Positions 24,895 to 33,574 of a DNA stretch of 64,000 nt are shown here, in pieces (within the stretch, counting starts at the first letter, position 1; each line of letters opens with the position of its first letter). Under the pieces are notes generated by a model. It saw only the letters and a program-made list of their open reading frames with translations. It made no database searches and had not been told where the DNA came from. The stretch is from Xylophilus sp. GOD-11R (lineage in GTDB: Bacteria > Pseudomonadota > Gammaproteobacteria > Burkholderiales > Burkholderiaceae_C), in NCBI RefSeq assembly GCF_033546935.1, contig NZ_CP137854.1:3658001-3722000 (forward strand), written 5' to 3'. The translations under genes and the position numbers were made by a program.

Positions 24895-27440
24895 GCCATC
24901 CACTCCGGCAGGAACTGCACCAGCGCAGCGCCCGCCACGCCTTGCGCCGTCACGTAGTGCCAGAAGAGCACGATGTTGTCGAGCGTGGCGCGCGCGCGCG
25001 GCTGCAGCAGGCCGGTCCACGACCGCGCCAGCACATAGGGCGCCATCACAGCCAGCACCAGTACGTGAAAGGCCTGCCACCCCAGCAGCGCGGCCACCGT
25101 AGCGCTCCAGGCGTCTGCCTTGGGGGCCAGTCCGGCCTCCGCATGGGACCACACCATCAGCACCATGCCGCCCACGGCGCCGACCCATGCCAACGCCATC
25201 GCCGCCCGCAGACCGCCCTGCCCTGCCGGATGCCGCGCCAGCCTTCGCCGCGCCCAGCCCATGGCCGCCGACGCCATCAGCCACAGGCCCGCCGCCCCGG
25301 CGGGCGCCGCCAGCGCCGGCAGCGCGGCACCGGGCGGCGGACAGACCACCGCGGCCATCGACACATGCAGGTGGGCGAAGGCGATCGAGGCGAACACGCT
25401 CGCATCCACACACAGCAGAATGACCACCGCCCACCAGGAATGCGATTGCCGGCCGGTGCGCTGGGTGGGCAGCCACACGCCGTCGCCCACCTCGGCGCGG
25501 GCCTGGGGCGCAGCGCGGTCGGACTGCCATAACCAGCCCACGATGCAGCCAATGGCAAGGGCCCCGCACAGCAGGGCCGGAAGCACCATGGCCACGGTCA
25601 GCAGCAGGAAGAAGCCCGCGGTGCCGGCGGCGGCGATGAAAGGCAGCCAGCCATCGGTCGGCAGCAACAGGAGTTGCTGCGGCCGAGCGGCCCGCACGCT
25701 GGTCACCAGCGTCTCGCGGCCGCCGAACACGGTGCCGGGCAGCCAGTGGGCGCCGTCCTCGATCTCGCGGGCCAGCGTGGGCCGCTGCCAGAGCGGCTCG
25801 CGAGAATCGACCTGCGGAATGCTGCGCACGCCATAGTCGTCGCCCGCCACCCATTCCAGCGAGGGGGCCTGCCAGGGGTCGCGATGCGGGCCGCTCCGGC
25901 GCGCCAGCGTGCGCACCAGATCACCCAGGCACAGCGCCACCCCGGCCGCGAAGACGAATGCACCGACGGTGGAAAGCAGGTTGGGCAGCTCCCAGCCCAG
26001 CCCCGAGGCATAGGTGTACACCCGGCGCGGCATGCCCATCAGGCCGGCGATATGCATGGGAAAGAAGGCCAGGTTGAAGCCCGCGAACATCAGCCCGAAG
26101 CTCCAGCGGCCCAGGCGCTCGGACAGGCGCTGTCCGTTCACCAGCGGCGCCCAGTAGTACAGCCCGGCGAATACCGGGAACACCATGCCGCCGATGAGCA
26201 CGTAGTGGAGGTGGGCCACGATGAAGTAGCTGTCGTGTACCTGCCAGTCGAAAGGCAGTACCGCCACCATGATGCCGGTGAGCCCGCCCAGCACGAAGAT
26301 GGCGTGAAAGCCCACCAGGAACAGCGTCGGGGTGTTGCCCTGGACCTGGCCGCGCCAGAAGGTGCCGATCCACGCGAAGATCTGCACGGCGCTGGGCACG
26401 GCCACCGCGAAGCTCGCGGCCGACACCAGGAACATCGAGAAGCTGCCCAGCCCCGCGCTGAACATGTGGTGCACCCAGAGCGCGAAGCTCAGCAAGCCCA
26501 CGCCGCACAACGCCGCCACCGCCCAGCGGTAGCCCACCAGCGGCGTGCGCGCCAGGGCGGGCACCATCATCGACACCATGCCTGCCGCCGGCAGGAAGAT
26601 GATGTAGACCTCCGGGTGTCCGAAGAACCAGAACAGGTGCTGCCACAGCAGCGGATCGCCGCCCCGCGCGGGAATGAAGAACGGCCAGTCGGCCGCACGC
26701 TCCAGCTCCAGCAACAGCGTGCCGGCGATGATGGCCGGGAAGGCGAATACGATCATCAATGCCGTCACCAGCATGGCCCAGGCGAACACCGGCATGCGCC
26801 ACAGGCTCATGCCCGGCGCGCGGGTGAAGAGCACGCCGATGATGAGTTCGATCGCACCGGCAATCGCCGAGATCTCGATGAAACCGATGCCCAGCAGCCA
26901 CCAGTCGGCGCCCACCCCGGGCGAATGCTCCTTGCCGGTGAGCGGCGGGTACATGAACCAGCCGCCGTCGGGCGATGCGCCGAAGAAGATGGTGCAGAAG
27001 AAGACGATGCCGCCGATGGCGTAGGCCCAGAAGGCATAGGCCGACAGGCGGGGGAACGGCAGGTCGCGCGCGCCCAGCATGCCCGGCAGCAGATACACCG
27101 CCAGCGCCTCCACCACCGGCACCGCGAAGAGGAACATCATCACCGTGCCATGCATGGTGAAGACCTGGTTGTAGGTGCCCGCCGAGAGCAGTTCGGCCTC
27201 CGGCACTGCGAGCTGCGCCCGCATCATCAGCCCCAGTACACCGGCCAGAAGAAAGAAGAGCAGCGCGGTGGCGATGTAGAACAGCCCGACATGCGTGTTG
27301 TTGACCGCCGCCAGCCGGCGCCACCCGGCCGGCGGCGGCGCCCAGGCTCTCTCCAGCGCCTCGCGTTCGCCCGGAGGTCGCGGCAGGCGGCTGATGGGTC
27401 GCCGGGGCGTCGTGTCGTCGGTGCCGCTTTTTTTGTTCAT
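24891..27440 (-). CDS. ctaD: caa3-type cytochrome c oxidase, fused subunits I and III
   Basis: 849 residues. Subunit I part: low-spin heme ligands H97 (TMHGTVMM) and H412; CuB site H275-PEVY279 and H324-H325 (LWVHHMFSAG); high-spin heme His410 in HDSYFIVAHLHYVLIGG; D-channel Asp126 in ARDLPFPRLS, where the usual Asn after FPRL is Ser133. From about residue 660 a COX3-like part follows (SHSWWAVVILLCVDASVFAS, FAHLHVSMA..., WQAFHVLVLAVMAPYVLA, DNIVLFWHYVTAQGVAGAAL). It reduces oxygen with cytochrome c electrons and pumps protons. Its ATG overlaps the subunit II stop by four bases. No assembly factor (Cox11, SURF1, CtaB) is present in the window. Confidence 0.94.
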   Translation of the reverse strand: MNKKSGTDDTTPRRPISRLPRPPGEREALERAWAPPPAGWRRLAAVNNTHVGLFYIATALLFFLLAGVLGLMMRAQLAVPEAELLSAGTYNQVFTMHGTVMMFLFAVPVVEALAVYLLPGMLGARDLPFPRLSAYAFWAYAIGGIVFFCTIFFGASPDGGWFMYPPLTGKEHSPGVGADWWLLGIGFIEISAIAGAIELIIGVLFTRAPGMSLWRMPVFAWAMLVTALMIVFAFPAIIAGTLLLELERAADWPFFIPARGGDPLLWQHLFWFFGHPEVYIIFLPAAGMVSMMVPALARTPLVGYRWAVAALCGVGLLSFALWVHHMFSAGLGSFSMFLVSAASFAVAVPSAVQIFAWIGTFWRGQVQGNTPTLFLVGFHAIFVLGGLTGIMVAVLPFDWQVHDSYFIVAHLHYVLIGGMVFPVFAGLYYWAPLVNGQRLSERLGRWSFGLMFAGFNLAFFPMHIAGLMGMPRRVYTYASGLGWELPNLLSTVGAFVFAAGVALCLGDLVRTLARRSGPHRDPWQAPSLEWVAGDDYGVRSIPQVDSREPLWQRPTLAREIEDGAHWLPGTVFGGRETLVTSVRAARPQQLLLLPTDGWLPFIAAAGTAGFFLLLTVAMVLPALLCGALAIGCIVGWLWQSDRAAPQARAEVGDGVWLPTQRTGRQSHSWWAVVILLCVDASVFASIAFAHLHVSMAAVVCPPPGAALPALAAPAGAAGLWLMASAAMGWARRRLARHPAGQGGLRAAMALAWVGAVGGMVLMVWSHAEAGLAPKADAWSATVAALLGWQAFHVLVLAVMAPYVLARSWTGLLQPRARATLDNIVLFWHYVTAQGVAGAALVQFLPEWMA

Positions 27441-28372
27441 CGCAGGGAACCCAGCCACGCGGCCAGTGCATCGAGTTCGGTCGTTGGCAAACGCTCGTAG
27501 GCCGGCATGCGGGCACCGGGTTTCATGGCCTGTACATGGGCCAGCCAGCGCGCCATGGAAGCAGCGTCGTTGGGCAGCGTGCCGGCCGCCAGGTGCAGGC
27601 GGCTGCCCACATGGGTCAGGTCCGGCCCCAGCCGTGCGCCCTCGGCCACGCCCCGCACCGTGTGGCAGGCCGCGCATTTCTGCGCCTGAAAGACCTGCAG
27701 TCCAGCCTGCAGCCGCTCGGTGGCGGGTGACATCGCAGGCTTGGCCTGCGCTGCCAGCCACGCGTCGAAATCGGCCTGCGGCTGTGCCACCGCATGCAGG
27801 GCCATGCGGGCATGGGCCTCACCACAGAATTCGGCGCACTGTCCGCGGAACACCCCCGGCCGCGACGCCTGCAGCAACAGATGATTGGTACGGCCGGGCA
27901 CCATGTCCATCTTGCCGCCCAGCTCGGGAATCCAGAGGCTGTGGATCACCTCGCGGCTCGACAGCCCCAAGTAGACGGGGCGGCCGACCGGCAGCCGGAG
28001 TTCGTTGGCGGTAACGACGTCCGCGCCGGTGGCGGGATCGCGGTAGCGGATCTCCCACCACCACATGCGCCCGGTGATCGACACCACCATCGCGCCCGGC
28101 GGCGGCGCCTGGCCCCAGGGCGGCGCGCGTTCCATGCCGTAGACGAACAGTGCGGTCAGCACCACGGCCGGCAGCACCAGCCCGCCGCCGGCCAGCCACC
28201 ACATCGGCCGGATGCGGCCGGCACGCCGACGCAAGGCCATCCCCAGCAACACCATGGTGCCGGTGAACAATGCGGCGGCGCACAGCATCAGCACCCAGGA
28301 AACTTCGGCGATCGCTGCGGCAGCAGGGCCGGCGGGCGACAGTACGAGGGTGCCGGCGTTCGGTAGGGACAT
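27437..28372 (-). CDS. ctaC: Cytochrome c oxidase subunit II with C-terminal cytochrome c domain
   Basis: 311 residues. Two N-terminal membrane helices (AEVSWVLMLCAAALFTGTMV, MWWLAGGGLVLPAVVLTALF); cupredoxin domain with aromatic patch TGRMWWWEI and the binuclear CuA site HSLW...CAEFCGEAHARM; then a cytochrome c domain with heme motif CAACH and axial Met in ARMPAYE. The fused heme defines the caa3 subtype. It accepts electrons on the periplasmic side and passes them to subunit I. A four-base overlap with the following gene and a 20-base gap from the preceding cytochrome gene support one operon. Confidence 0.94.
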   Translation of the reverse strand: MSLPNAGTLVLSPAGPAAAAIAEVSWVLMLCAAALFTGTMVLLGMALRRRAGRIRPMWWLAGGGLVLPAVVLTALFVYGMERAPPWGQAPPPGAMVVSITGRMWWWEIRYRDPATGADVVTANELRLPVGRPVYLGLSSREVIHSLWIPELGGKMDMVPGRTNHLLLQASRPGVFRGQCAEFCGEAHARMALHAVAQPQADFDAWLAAQAKPAMSPATERLQAGLQVFQAQKCAACHTVRGVAEGARLGPDLTHVGSRLHLAAGTLPNDAASMARWLAHVQAMKPGARMPAYERLPTTELDALAAWLGSLR

Positions 28373-28392
28373 GGCGTGATCGGCGAGCGCTC

Positions 28393-28806
28393 TCAGCGCA
28401 AGGTGTCCAGCCAGGCCGCCATGTCGCGGGCGTCCTGCAGCGGCACGCCCATGTCGGGCATGGTGGTGCCGGGCACCAGGGCCGAGGGCTGCTGCAGCCA
28501 CGCCACCAGCCAGTCCGCACGATTCGGAATGCGGCCGGCGATGTAGCTGCGCGCCCCGAAATCCTGCAGGCTCGGACCGGTCCCGCCACGCGCCGCGGCG
28601 ATGCCCGGAATCACATGGCAGGCGCCGCATTGGTATTGCGCCACGAGGCGGGCGCCGCGCGCGGCATTGCCGATGGAGGGGGTCCGGTCGGTCTCCGCCG
28701 GAACCGGCGCCTTGCCACCAGCCGACACCATCGAGACGGACAACAGGCAGCCCACCAACGCCGCACCCATGAGCAAACGGCGGCGGGAGGGGCGTTGATG
28801 GGACAT
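28393..28806 (-). CDS. Small exported cytochrome c
   Basis: 137 residues. N-terminal export signal SRRRLLMGAALVGCLLSVS, heme motif CGACH near residue 60 in QYQCGACHVIPGI, and axial Met in TTMPDMGVPL. The spacing matches short monoheme class I cytochromes. It is the first cistron of the leftward oxidase operon and therefore a likely electron donor to, or extra heme carrier for, the caa3 oxidase. The divergent gene encodes a diheme cytochrome whose second half is closely related (CHVIPGI, AGRIPN/AGVLPN, GTxMPxMG), so one probably derived from the other. Confidence 0.92.
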   Translation of the reverse strand: MSHQRPSRRRLLMGAALVGCLLSVSMVSAGGKAPVPAETDRTPSIGNAARGARLVAQYQCGACHVIPGIAAARGGTGPSLQDFGARSYIAGRIPNRADWLVAWLQQPSALVPGTTMPDMGVPLQDARDMAAWLDTLR

Positions 28807-28888
28807 GCGGCCATTGTGGAATCCGGGCGATGGCCAGACCGAACCAAATGCAACGAGATCGGCCGAAACTCATCGACAGAATCGCTCC
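28807..28888. promoter_or_regulatory. Short divergent promoter region of the cytochrome/oxidase genes
   Basis: Only 82 bases separate the starts of the two divergent cytochrome genes, so both promoters overlap here and may be controlled together. No operator was recognised. Confidence 0.45.
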
Positions 28889-29764
28889 ATGCCTCCACGC
28901 CGAACCATCGTCGCGACCGTATTGGCCACCCTGGCCGCCCTGGGCTTCATGGCGACGCTGGCGGCCTTCGCCGTGGTGCAAGGCGGGCTCTACGACGTGA
29001 GTGCGCTGCGGCAACACTGGAAGCCGGCGTATGCCGTGCTCGAACGCGCCATGGAGCAATCGGTGCGCCGCCATGCACGCCAAGTGCAGGTGCCACCGCT
29101 GGACGACCGCACCTTGGCCTTGCGCGGCGCCGCCTGCTTCCGCGACAAATGCGTGCAGTGCCACGGGGCGCCGGGCGTGGCCCAGTCCGATATTGGCCAG
29201 AGCATGCAACCGCTGCCGGGACCGCTGATAGACGCAGCCCGGCGTTGGGAGCCGCGCGAACTCTATTGGGTCACCCGCGAGGGCATCCGCATGAGTGGCA
29301 TGCCGGCGTGGGAGATGCACCTGAGCGAGGAGGAGATCTGGTCCGTGGTCGCATTTCTCCAGCAGTTGCCTCATCTGAGTGTGCAGGACTACCGGCAGGC
29401 CATCCGGCGCGCAGACGCGGTGCAACAGGCCGGTTTCCTATCCGCTTGCGGAACAGAGCGTCGTGTCGGCCCCGCCACCCGCGGCGGCGATGTGGAGCAG
29501 GGCCGAAAACTGCTGTATCAAAAGGCCTGCAACGCCTGCCATGTGATTCCCGGCATCACAGGTTCAGAAACGCATGTCGGGCCCCCACTGGGCGACTTCG
29601 GCCGGCGCGACACCGTCGCCGGCGTGCTGCCCAACACGTCCGAGAACCTGGCGCGCTGGCTACGCGAACCCGACGCCGTCAAACCCGGCACGGCCATGCC
29701 CGCCATGGGACTCAGTGCTCAGGACGCCCTGGATATCGCGGCCTACCTCGCGGCGTTGCGTTGA
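28889..29764 (+). CDS. Membrane-anchored diheme cytochrome c
   Basis: 291 residues from ATG 28889. N-terminal uncleaved-looking helix TIVATVLATLAALGFMATLA; first heme CVQCH at 88-92 with Met ligand in GIRMSGMPAWE; second heme CNACH at 214-218 with Met in TAMPAMGLS. The first domain resembles cytochrome c domains that sit with alcohol or aldehyde oxidoreductases, the second resembles the small cytochrome divergently encoded. Likely carries electrons from periplasmic dehydrogenases or bc1 to the oxidase; also a possible acceptor for the periplasmic oxidation module encoded downstream. Confidence 0.9.
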   Translation: MPPRRTIVATVLATLAALGFMATLAAFAVVQGGLYDVSALRQHWKPAYAVLERAMEQSVRRHARQVQVPPLDDRTLALRGAACFRDKCVQCHGAPGVAQSDIGQSMQPLPGPLIDAARRWEPRELYWVTREGIRMSGMPAWEMHLSEEEIWSVVAFLQQLPHLSVQDYRQAIRRADAVQQAGFLSACGTERRVGPATRGGDVEQGRKLLYQKACNACHVIPGITGSETHVGPPLGDFGRRDTVAGVLPNTSENLARWLREPDAVKPGTAMPAMGLSAQDALDIAAYLAALR

Positions 29765-29957
29765 GTCGGCGCTGGTGTTCATCGCGGACGTGGGCCTGCT
29801 GCTTGCATGCCATGCTCGCCGCGCCACGACCAAGCGCTCGGTGTCAGCACGCGTCGTGTCGAGTTCGGCAATCTTGGTGGAAGCGGTATGTGTAGGACCT
29901 TTGTCCAAAGACGTCCTTGAAAATACGAAATGTTTATTTTTTCAATTACTGGTAGAA

Positions 29958-30439
29958 AATTTGGTCCGTTATGCCGTCGGGGGTGTTGCGGGCCTTCACT
30001 TGCGTGTAAGCGCGGGACATCGAGGGTGGGTCTTGCGGATCAAGATCGGCGAGACCAGGCACGACATTGGCTTTGGGGGGCTTATCCAGGAATCGGGCTT
30101 GCGGAAGCACGCGAGAAAGCCCGCGAAACGCATAAGTCGGCCAAAGCGGCAGCTGACCCCCTTCCCGTTCACAAACAACAACGCAGCGCCATCAATGCCC
30201 AACAAGCGATTGATAAGACTTTTGATAGTTGCGTTGAGGAATTCATCGAGGCAAAGCATGGATTCCGCTCGACTTTCAGGAACTGGGCGGGCAACCGCAC
30301 GCATTACCCGCGAGACCTCGCGGAAGCTGCTCTGGCTCACACGTTCAGCAACAAGACTGAGGAAGCGAACCGACGTGGAGACGCGCTAGAAAAGCGACGA
30401 GCAATGATGGGGGACTGGTCGAAATTCATTTTGGGCTGA
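29958..30439 (+). pseudogene. Decayed P4-type tyrosine integrase
   Basis: Three lesions are visible. The N-terminal arm-binding part (LVRYAVGGVAGLHLRVSAGH, LRIKIGETRHDIGFG) runs in one frame and continues after a shift at a G-run near 30075 as YPGIGLAEAREKARETHKSA. The catalytic core is then missing: TFDSCVEEFIEAK is joined directly to HGFRSTFRNWAGN, the HxxR region. The tail NKTEEANRRGDALEKRR has Asn where the family nucleophile Tyr (AYRRGD) should be. A dead integrase marks an old integration event at the left border of the oxidation cluster; no matching tRNA or attachment repeat was seen. Confidence 0.8.
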
Positions 30440-30788
30440 CGCGTCGACAAACATTGAATTCCGTCGCCACTGAACGGGGTCCCGACAGAAGGTTTTTAGC
30501 TTTTTTACTTTGTTTTTTTGTCAGGATGGCTCCTCGCCCGTTAAGTCACGCCGGACCTCCTCCATGCTGCTACGCCTTAAAGTACATCGTGCGGTCTGCA
30601 TCCATGCCGAAAATGGCTGCCCTGATTCAGGGTACCGAGCGTGCATCAATCGCATTGAGAATGTTGCGCTCGAAACATCGACAAAAGCCAGCTAAAAGCC
30701 ATCCCGGGTAAAGCCTTCGCGGTCGCGATGCTTCACCCAAAATGGGCGTCATCTTCAGCAGCTTCCAATTCCCTCACCGGGCATCTCT
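30440..30788. other. AT-richer intergenic stretch before the LysR gene
   Basis: 349 bases with no credible gene. It includes T-rich runs (around 30495-30522) unlike the rest of the window, so it is probably part of the integrated remnant. It must contain the promoter of the LysR gene; no operator could be defined. Confidence 0.5.
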
Positions 30789-31682
30789 ATGAATCGTGAC
30801 TCGTTCAGCGAACTTCTGGCTTTCATCGCTGTGGCGCGGGAGTGTAGTTTCACCAAAGCCGCCGCCAAGATGGGTGTTTCGCAGTCCGCGCTGAGCCATA
30901 GCATCCGGTCCCTCGAATCCCGGATGGGAGTTCGTCTATTAACCCGCACCACTCGAAGCGTTTTGCCGACCGAGGCGGGAGAGCGCTTGCTCGAGACGGT
31001 TGCTCCACGATTCGATGAAATTGACGCTGAAGTAATGGCCGTAACCGAGATGGGAACCAAGATTAAGGGCACCATTCGTATTACCGCCATCGACTACGCG
31101 GTCGACAGCCTGCTCTGGCCGCGCCTGGCGCCGCTGCTTCAGACCTATGCCGAACTGCAGGTTGAGATCAGCACCGACTACCGCATGGTCGACATCGTGG
31201 CCGACCGCTTCGACATTGGCGTGCGCTGGGGCGACCAGGTGGCTAAAGACATGATCGCGGTGCGCCTGGCGCCCGACCTGAAACAGACCATCGTCGCCGC
31301 GCCGGGCTACCTGGCCGCGCACGGCGTACCGTTAACGCCGCAGGACCTGGCGCAGCACAGCTGCATCGGCCTGCGCTTGGCCAGCAGCGGCGGCCTTTAC
31401 GCCTGGGAGCTCGAAAAGGAAGGTCGCGAGATGCAGGTGCGCATCTCCGGGCAAACGGTTTTCAATGGCGCCTATCAGATGCTCAATGCTGCCCTCTCGG
31501 GCTGCGGCCTGGCGTTCTTGCCAGAAGACCTCACCCTGCCCTATCTGCAGGCGGGCCGGCTCCAATCAGTGCTGGCCGATTGGTGCCCGGTCTTTCCCGG
31601 TCTACACGCCTACTACCCAAGCCGGCGGCAGTCGTCGCGTGCGCTCGGGCTGGTGATCGACGCTATTCGCTGGCGCGCCTGA
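30789..31682 (+). CDS. LysR-family transcriptional regulator
   Basis: 297 residues. N-terminal winged helix-turn-helix: ECSFTKAAAKMGVSQSALSH and RTTRSVLPTEAGERLL; C-terminal periplasmic-binding-like effector domain (GTIRITAIDYAVDSLLWPRL, DIGVRWGDQVAKDMIAV). It resembles the AaeR/DmlR-like branch. The first third is less GC-rich than the rest. It is convergent with the SDR gene at 31701 and probably controls the downstream oxidation cluster, but the position gives no direct proof. The last codons form the left arm of a perfect inverted repeat. Confidence 0.92.
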   Translation: MNRDSFSELLAFIAVARECSFTKAAAKMGVSQSALSHSIRSLESRMGVRLLTRTTRSVLPTEAGERLLETVAPRFDEIDAEVMAVTEMGTKIKGTIRITAIDYAVDSLLWPRLAPLLQTYAELQVEISTDYRMVDIVADRFDIGVRWGDQVAKDMIAVRLAPDLKQTIVAAPGYLAAHGVPLTPQDLAQHSCIGLRLASSGGLYAWELEKEGREMQVRISGQTVFNGAYQMLNAALSGCGLAFLPEDLTLPYLQAGRLQSVLADWCPVFPGLHAYYPSRRQSSRALGLVIDAIRWRA

Positions 31683-31697
31683 GGCGCGCCAGCGAAT
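31665..31697. terminator. Perfect 15-bp inverted repeat around the LysR stop codon
   Basis: Arms 31665-31679 and 31683-31697 are exactly complementary and the three-base loop is the LysR stop codon TGA. It lies between two convergent genes whose ends are 18 bases apart. No T-run follows, so it may act as a bidirectional, weakly factor-independent terminator or RNA-stabilising hairpin. Confidence 0.75.
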
Positions 31698-31700
31698 CAC

Positions 31701-32459
31701 TTACCAGGCGACGAAGCCGCCGTCCACCGGCAGCGCCACGCCCAGCACCATGCTGGCAGCCGGGCTGCACAGCCACAGTACGGCAGCAGCCACCTCTTCG
31801 GGGCGTCCCATGCGGCCGATCGGCTGCAGCTTCAGAAACTCCTTCATCGCAGCCGGATCGATCTCGTCGCCCATCGGCGTGTCGATGCAGCCGGGGCAGA
31901 CCACATTGACGCGGATGCCCTTGGCCGCTACGTCGAGCGCGGCGGCCTTGCTCAGGCCGATTACGCCGTGCTTGCTGGCGTGGTAGGCAGCGCGGCCCGC
32001 CAAGCCAACCAGGCCACCGAGCGAAGAGCAGTTGACGATGGCGCCACGGCCCTGCTTCTTCATCTGCAACAGCTCGTGCTTCATGAAAGTCCAGACGCCG
32101 CGCAGGTTCACCGCCTGCACCGCGTCGTAGCCCTCGGCGGTTTCCTCGGTCATCTCGCACATCGGGCCCAGGATGCCGGCGTTGTTGTAAGCCATGTCGA
32201 GCCGGCCGAACTCGGCCACGGTGCGATCCACGGCGGCCTTGGCCTGCGCTTCGTCAGAAACGTCGCAGGCGATGCCGATGACACGGCGGCCTTCCTCGCG
32301 CAGTGCGGCGGCGGCGGCCTCGATCTTTTCGGCGTGGCGATCGACGATCACCACCGCAGCGCCCGAGCGGGCAAAACCCTGGGCGGTTGCCAGGCCCATG
32401 CCGCCGGCAGCGCCGGTCACCAGGGCCACCTGGCCGCTGAAGTCATATGTCGGATTCAT
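31701..32459 (-). CDS. SDR-family oxidoreductase
   Basis: 252 residues. Cofactor motif VTGAAGGMGLATA, acidic VDRHAEK suggesting NAD preference, NNAGILGP, Ser in NCSSLGGLVG, catalytic YHASKHGVIGLSK, and the C-terminal GVALPVDGGFVAW. ATG 32459 follows a weak AAAGA. The substrate is probably a small alcohol or ketone. It is the last gene of a leftward group with a zinc alcohol dehydrogenase and the PQQ dehydrogenase. Confidence 0.9.
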   Translation of the reverse strand: MNPTYDFSGQVALVTGAAGGMGLATAQGFARSGAAVVIVDRHAEKIEAAAAALREEGRRVIGIACDVSDEAQAKAAVDRTVAEFGRLDMAYNNAGILGPMCEMTEETAEGYDAVQAVNLRGVWTFMKHELLQMKKQGRGAIVNCSSLGGLVGLAGRAAYHASKHGVIGLSKAAALDVAAKGIRVNVVCPGCIDTPMGDEIDPAAMKEFLKLQPIGRMGRPEEVAAAVLWLCSPAASMVLGVALPVDGGFVAW

Positions 32460-32527
32460 GTTGGAGTCTTTCTGCTGGGAATCAGCCCTTTGATGAGGGC
32501 GTTGAAAAAAGGGGGGCGATCGGGGTC

Positions 32528-33544
32528 TCAAGTCCGCAGCAAGACCTTGATGGCACGGCGTTCGTCCATCGCGCGATAGGCCTCGTGGGCCCGGTTCAAG
32601 GGCAGCGTCAAATCGAAGACGCGGCCGGGGTCGATCTTTTCGCTGCACACCAGCTCGATCAGATGCGGCAGGTAGCGTCGCACCGGCGCCGGGCCGCCGT
32701 GCAGATGTACGTGCTCGGAAAATAGCTTGGCGACGTCGAGCTGAATGCCGTGCGGTACGCCGACGAAGCCCACGTGACCACCGCGACGTGCGCAATCGAT
32801 CGCCTGGAGCATCGATTCCTGCGTGCCGACGCACTCGAGCACGGAGTCGGCGCCGATGCCGCGCGTCAGTTCCTGGATGCGGGCCACGCCTTCGGTGCCG
32901 CGCTCGACCACGATGTCGGTCGCACCGAACTCGCGGGCCAGCGCCTGGCGGTCGGCATGTCGGCTCATGGCGATGATCCGGCCGGCGCCCATCTGCCGCG
33001 CCGACATCACGCCGAGCAGACCGACCGCGCCGTCGCCCACCACGACCGCCGTGCCGCCCGGCCTGACCTGCGCGGCCAGCGCGGCGAACCAGCCCGTTCC
33101 CAGCACATCGGAGGTGGCCAACAGACCTGGAATCATCTCCGGGCGCGGCATGCCCCGCACCGGCACCAGCGTGCCCTGCGCCAGCGGCACACGCAGCAGC
33201 GGCGCTTGCGCGCCACCGACGAATTCGGCGTTCTGGCACGACGACGGATAACCGTAGGTGCACACCGGGCAGACGTTGTCGGAGGCGAAGAAGGAGCCCA
33301 CCACGAACTGACCCGGCCGCAGGGCCAGCACCTCGCTGCCCACTTCCTCGATCACACCGCAGTATTCGTGCCCCATGGGCATCGGCTCGCCGATCGGCTG
33401 GATGCCTCGGTAGGGCCACAGATCGGAACCGCAGACGCAGGCCGCCGCCACTCGGATGATGGCGTCGGTGGGTTTTTCGATGCGCGGATCGGCGCGCTCT
33501 TCCACGCGCAGGTCGCGCGGGCCGTGCAGGACGGCTGCTTTCAT
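32528..33544 (-). CDS. Zinc-dependent alcohol dehydrogenase (MDR family)
   Basis: 338 residues. Catalytic-zinc motif CVCGSDLWPYRG with GHEYCGVIEEVG; structural-zinc region VCPVCTYGYPSSC retains three cysteines; nucleotide fold VVVGDGAVGLLGVMSARQMG; typical C-terminus. No signal peptide, so cytosolic. It should oxidise an alcohol with NAD(P). ATG 33544 starts at the canonical MKAAVLHGP N-terminus. Thirty bases separate it from the PQQ dehydrogenase gene, so they are co-transcribed. Confidence 0.92.
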   Translation of the reverse strand: MKAAVLHGPRDLRVEERADPRIEKPTDAIIRVAAACVCGSDLWPYRGIQPIGEPMPMGHEYCGVIEEVGSEVLALRPGQFVVGSFFASDNVCPVCTYGYPSSCQNAEFVGGAQAPLLRVPLAQGTLVPVRGMPRPEMIPGLLATSDVLGTGWFAALAAQVRPGGTAVVVGDGAVGLLGVMSARQMGAGRIIAMSRHADRQALAREFGATDIVVERGTEGVARIQELTRGIGADSVLECVGTQESMLQAIDCARRGGHVGFVGVPHGIQLDVAKLFSEHVHLHGGPAPVRRYLPHLIELVCSEKIDPGRVFDLTLPLNRAHEAYRAMDERRAIKVLLRT

Positions 33545-33574
33545 GGGTGTTCTCCCGGATGTTCCGGCGCCGCC

